Shown here: one piece after another, positions 50,397-53,016 of the stretch
Position numbering within the stretch: the stretch's first letter is position 1
How the letters are laid out: the number at the start of each line of letters is the position of its first letter
Source of the DNA: Devosiaceae bacterium
GTDB taxonomy: Bacteria > Pseudomonadota > Alphaproteobacteria > Rhizobiales > Devosiaceae
Reading direction: 5' to 3'
Length of the DNA: 53,016 nucleotides
NCBI GenBank assembly: GCA_021648375.1
Contig: JAKISW010000020.1
Location: forward strand, 1-53,016
Made by a program: the position numbers and the translations under genes
The notes under the pieces: generated by a model
The model's database searches: none
What the model was told of the DNA's origin: nothing
Seen by the model: the letters and a program-made list of their open reading frames with translations, nothing else

Positions 50397-51929
50397 GTGT
50401 CTGACAATGACAACATAATCCTAAAACTCACCGGGCTGAGCAAACGCTTTGGCCCGGTGATTGCTGCTGATAATATCGACCTTGAATTACACCGGGGAGA
50501 GGTTCTTGCCCTGCTTGGAGAAAACGGGGCCGGCAAAACCACTCTGATGAATATGTTGTTCGGCCATTATACTCCCGATGAGGGAAGTGTTGAGGTTCGC
50601 AACGATGACGGCCATATGCATACCCTGCCCCCCGGCCAGCCCCAGGCGGCAATCAATGCCCGCATCGGCATGGTTCATCAGCATTTCGCGTTAGCTGAAA
50701 ATCTCACCGTTCTGGATAATATTCTGCTTGGTTCCGAGCCGATATTTTCTCCTTTTCGAAAGCTTTCAAAACCAAAAGAAAAAATCAAAGCCATAATGAG
50801 CTCCGCCGGTCTTGAAGCTCCATTGGATGAAAAGGTGGGCAATCTTTCCGTGGGAGAGCGCCAGCGTGTGGAAATTTTAAAAGCTCTTTACCGCGACGCA
50901 AAAATTCTGGTTCTTGATGAACCAACAGCAGTTCTTACCCCCCAGGAGGCGGATAGTCTTTTTGCCTCCATTCGCACCATGGTCGATAAAGGCCTATCGG
51001 TAATATTCATCTCGCACAAACTGCGCGAAGTGCTGGCCTTTTCAGACCGCATAGCCGTGTTGCGTCACGGGCGCAAAGTTGGAGAGATGAAAACCTCAGA
51101 TGCTGATACCAATTCCATTGCCAAAATGATGGTTGGTGCCGACACCCAAACCATCACCCGTGAAAGCTTTGAAGCCGGGGCACCCATCTTGAGCCTTACC
51201 AATATTTCAACCTCTGGCGAGAGAGCATCTGAAATATTGCGAGAGATAAATTTTGAAGTATGCACCGGTCAGATCGTTGGCATTGCCGGGGTTTCAGGCA
51301 ATGGTCAAAGCGCTCTGGCCGCCCTGATTTCTGGCCTCAACGATCCAAAATCGGGCACAATGGAATTTAATGGCGAAAAAATATCAAAATCCACTCCGAA
51401 AAAAATGATTGATGCCGGGATCGGGCGCATTCCCGAAGATCGCCATCGCGATGGGGTTGTTGGCTCCATGAGCATCGCCCACAATCTTATTATCGAGAGG
51501 CTGGGGGATGAAAAATTCAATCGTTTTGGATTTTTGCGCAATCGCCAGATTAGCGAAAATGCTCAAAACCTGTCAAAGGCCTATGATATTCGTGGACCGG
51601 GAATTGAAAGCCGCACCGCCCTGCTATCCGGCGGTAATATGCAAAAGCTAATCCTCGCCCGCATATTGGACACCAATCCAAAACTGATAATTGCTAATCA
51701 GCCCACAAGGGGGCTTGATTTTGGTGCCGCTGCCGAAGTGGGACGCCGCCTTTTGGAGGCCCGTCAGCGCGGAGCCGGAGTTATTTTAATCTCCGAAGAT
51801 CTGGATGAAATCCTTACCCTTTGCGATCAGATTTTTGTTGCCCACGATGGAGGCCTGACAAGAACTGATAGCCGTGATCGGGCACAAATTGGCTTGTTAA
51901 TGACTGGACATACAAATGATAAGCATTGA
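50397..51929 (+). CDS. ABC transporter ATP-binding protein, BMP type (second system)
   Basis: A 510-residue double ATPase. The first domain is complete (GENGAGKTT, LSVGERQRVEIL, LVLDEPTAVLT). The second is degenerate (GVSGNGQSA, LSGGNMQKL, LIIANQPTRGLDFGAAAEV), the same split seen in the first system. It starts with GTG 19 bases after the binding-protein gene and overlaps the next permease by 14 bases. It resembles the ATPase at 22110-23684 but is clearly a distinct paralogue. Confidence 0.94.
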   Translation: MSDNDNIILKLTGLSKRFGPVIAADNIDLELHRGEVLALLGENGAGKTTLMNMLFGHYTPDEGSVEVRNDDGHMHTLPPGQPQAAINARIGMVHQHFALAENLTVLDNILLGSEPIFSPFRKLSKPKEKIKAIMSSAGLEAPLDEKVGNLSVGERQRVEILKALYRDAKILVLDEPTAVLTPQEADSLFASIRTMVDKGLSVIFISHKLREVLAFSDRIAVLRHGRKVGEMKTSDADTNSIAKMMVGADTQTITRESFEAGAPILSLTNISTSGERASEILREINFEVCTGQIVGIAGVSGNGQSALAALISGLNDPKSGTMEFNGEKISKSTPKKMIDAGIGRIPEDRHRDGVVGSMSIAHNLIIERLGDEKFNRFGFLRNRQISENAQNLSKAYDIRGPGIESRTALLSGGNMQKLILARILDTNPKLIIANQPTRGLDFGAAAEVGRRLLEARQRGAGVILISEDLDEILTLCDQIFVAHDGGLTRTDSRDRAQIGLLMTGHTNDKH

Positions 51930-52989
51930 GCCAAGACAAAAAATATCCCCTCTTGCCAAGATTTATATTCCTGTAATTTCAGCAATAGCTGCGCTGGCCT
52001 TAACGATAATTCCACTTACCTTTGCAGGCGTGTCAATAATTCCCGCCTTTACCCAAATGTTTATCGGGGTTTTTGGCTCGGTGTTCTCGTTTACCGAAAT
52101 GCTAACCCGCGCCACTCCTTTAATGTTCACCGGCCTTGCGGTTGCTCTGGCTTTTAGGGCACGGCTTTGGAATATTGGCGCTGAAGGCCAGCTATATCTA
52201 GGCGCAATGGCCGCCGCATGGATTGGCACAGGAATGATTGATGGCCCGCCATGGATCATGATCCCTCTGGTTCTGATTGCCGGAGCCAGTGCCGGAGCGT
52301 TGGGCATGCTTGGCCCTGCCTTGCTGAAAACCCGTTTTGGTGCTGATGAGGTAGTGACTTCGCTGCTGCTCAATTTTATTATTTTGATTTTTGTCCAGAT
52401 GATGCTGGAGGGACCACTAAAAGATCCCATGGGTCTTGGCTGGCCCCAATCCATGCCCATTATAGATTCGGCCACCCTGCCCCGCCTGCTCGATCGCATG
52501 CGCATCCATGCCGGACTGATCGTTGCTTTGATCTCAGCTGTTATCGTTGCAATAATTCTCTCAAAATCCGTACTTGGGTTTAAAATCCGCGCTGTGGGAG
52601 AAAACCCGGCCGCCGCCCGCCATGCGGGTATCGGGGTCAATCGCACCCTGTTGCTGGTTGCATGTGGTTCTGGCGCTTTGGCTGGCCTTGCCGGAGTTTC
52701 AGAAGTTGCAGGCCTGAAGGGATACCTCACCGCCGACCTTTCCCCCGGCTTTGGCTATGCGGGAATAGTCGTGGCTATGCTGGCGGGGCTTTCTCCGGTC
52801 GGGGTTATTGTTGCCGCGCTCTATATTGCCACGGTTTTTGTTGGTGCCGACAGTATGAGCCGGGCCATGGGTGTTTCCAGCTTCCTTGCTGACCTGGTGG
52901 TTTCCATGTCTTTGATCTGCGTTTTGATCGGTGGTTTCTTCTCTCGCTTTTCCGTTAAATTTGAACGCAAACAGGGCAAAATATCATGA
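51916..52989 (+). CDS. ABC transporter permease, BMP type (COG4603-like, second system)
   Basis: A 357-residue inner-membrane permease with about nine hydrophobic segments, the ALAFRARLWNIGAEGQLYLGA stretch near residue 80 and LGFKIRAVGENPAAARHAGI in the coupling loop. It is the counterpart of the permease at 21044-22126. The stop overlaps the start of the next gene (ATGA), which should be the second permease of the pair. Confidence 0.94.
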   Translation: MISIEPRQKISPLAKIYIPVISAIAALALTIIPLTFAGVSIIPAFTQMFIGVFGSVFSFTEMLTRATPLMFTGLAVALAFRARLWNIGAEGQLYLGAMAAAWIGTGMIDGPPWIMIPLVLIAGASAGALGMLGPALLKTRFGADEVVTSLLLNFIILIFVQMMLEGPLKDPMGLGWPQSMPIIDSATLPRLLDRMRIHAGLIVALISAVIVAIILSKSVLGFKIRAVGENPAAARHAGIGVNRTLLLVACGSGALAGLAGVSEVAGLKGYLTADLSPGFGYAGIVVAMLAGLSPVGVIVAALYIATVFVGADSMSRAMGVSSFLADLVVSMSLICVLIGGFFSRFSVKFERKQGKIS

Positions 52990-53016
52990 TGGAAATTTTG
53001 CAGATATTTATGAGCG
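52986..53016 (+). CDS. Start of the second permease of the second BMP system (cut by window end)
   Basis: An ATG overlaps the stop of the preceding permease by four bases (ATGA) and opens MMEILQIFMS before the window ends. By analogy with the first system this should be a COG1079-like permease; only its position and the first ten codons support this. Confidence 0.55.
   Translation, partial: MMEILQIFMS

Overview
This window reads as chromosomal DNA of an alphaproteobacterium, most likely a marine or host-associated member of the Hyphomicrobiales or a neighbouring order. This is inferred from gene content: membrane-bound urate hydroxylase PuuD with a cytochrome c tail, a type I sulfide:quinone oxidoreductase, a RamB-like regulator beside the glyoxylate-shunt genes, BMP-type nucleobase transporters, and dispersed CTCGGG-N5-CCCGAG hairpins. 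No rRNA, tRNA, CRISPR array, insertion sequence or phage block was seen.

Layout. 1-315 holds palindromic repeats. 316-3204 (minus) has an orphan membrane-anchored protein, pccB and a secreted SH3-like/COG3650 protein. 3472-10006 (plus) has sqr, adenine deaminase and two tandem CocE-type hydrolases. 10017-14090 (minus) carries malate synthase G, isocitrate lyase and a 90-residue unknown, divergent from a RamB-like regulator (14258-15751). A DUF2513 gene sits beside more hairpin repeats at 16.2 kb.

16.3-32.5 kb is a purine catabolism locus built around one divergent promoter region (28743-28956). Leftwards: uraH, xdhABC, an ABC transporter (ATPase, two permeases, Tat-exported BMP binding protein), puuD and guaD. 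Rightwards: a PuuE-UraD fusion, ureidoglycine aminohydrolase, ureidoglycolate lyase and a coupled CMP/dCMP-deaminase-fold protein. Together these take guanine/xanthine through urate, hydroxyisourate, OHCU, allantoin and allantoate towards glyoxylate. The allantoate-to-ureidoglycine enzyme is not in the window. Glyoxylate produced here could be used by the malate synthase encoded 4 kb further left.

32.6-49.2 kb is more general: small secreted and membrane proteins, a P1 peptidase/SDR pair, a two-CDGSH/glutamate-synthase fusion, a YcaQ-like protein, an aldehyde dehydrogenase, a Dpp-type peptide transporter with an M20 peptidase, an alpha/beta hydrolase-OsmC fusion and a cytochrome c. 49.4 kb to the end is a second BMP-type ABC transporter, cut by the window edge.

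The most interesting regulatory signal is a pair of sites resembling the RutR operator (TTGACCAnnTGGTCAA), one in the purine divergent promoter and one in front of the second BMP transporter. They suggest a shared nucleobase regulon. Other unexplained structure includes hairpins at the starts of ade and the cytochrome c gene, and GGG-N-CCC mini-hairpins whose left arm contains the TAG stop codon of several genes.
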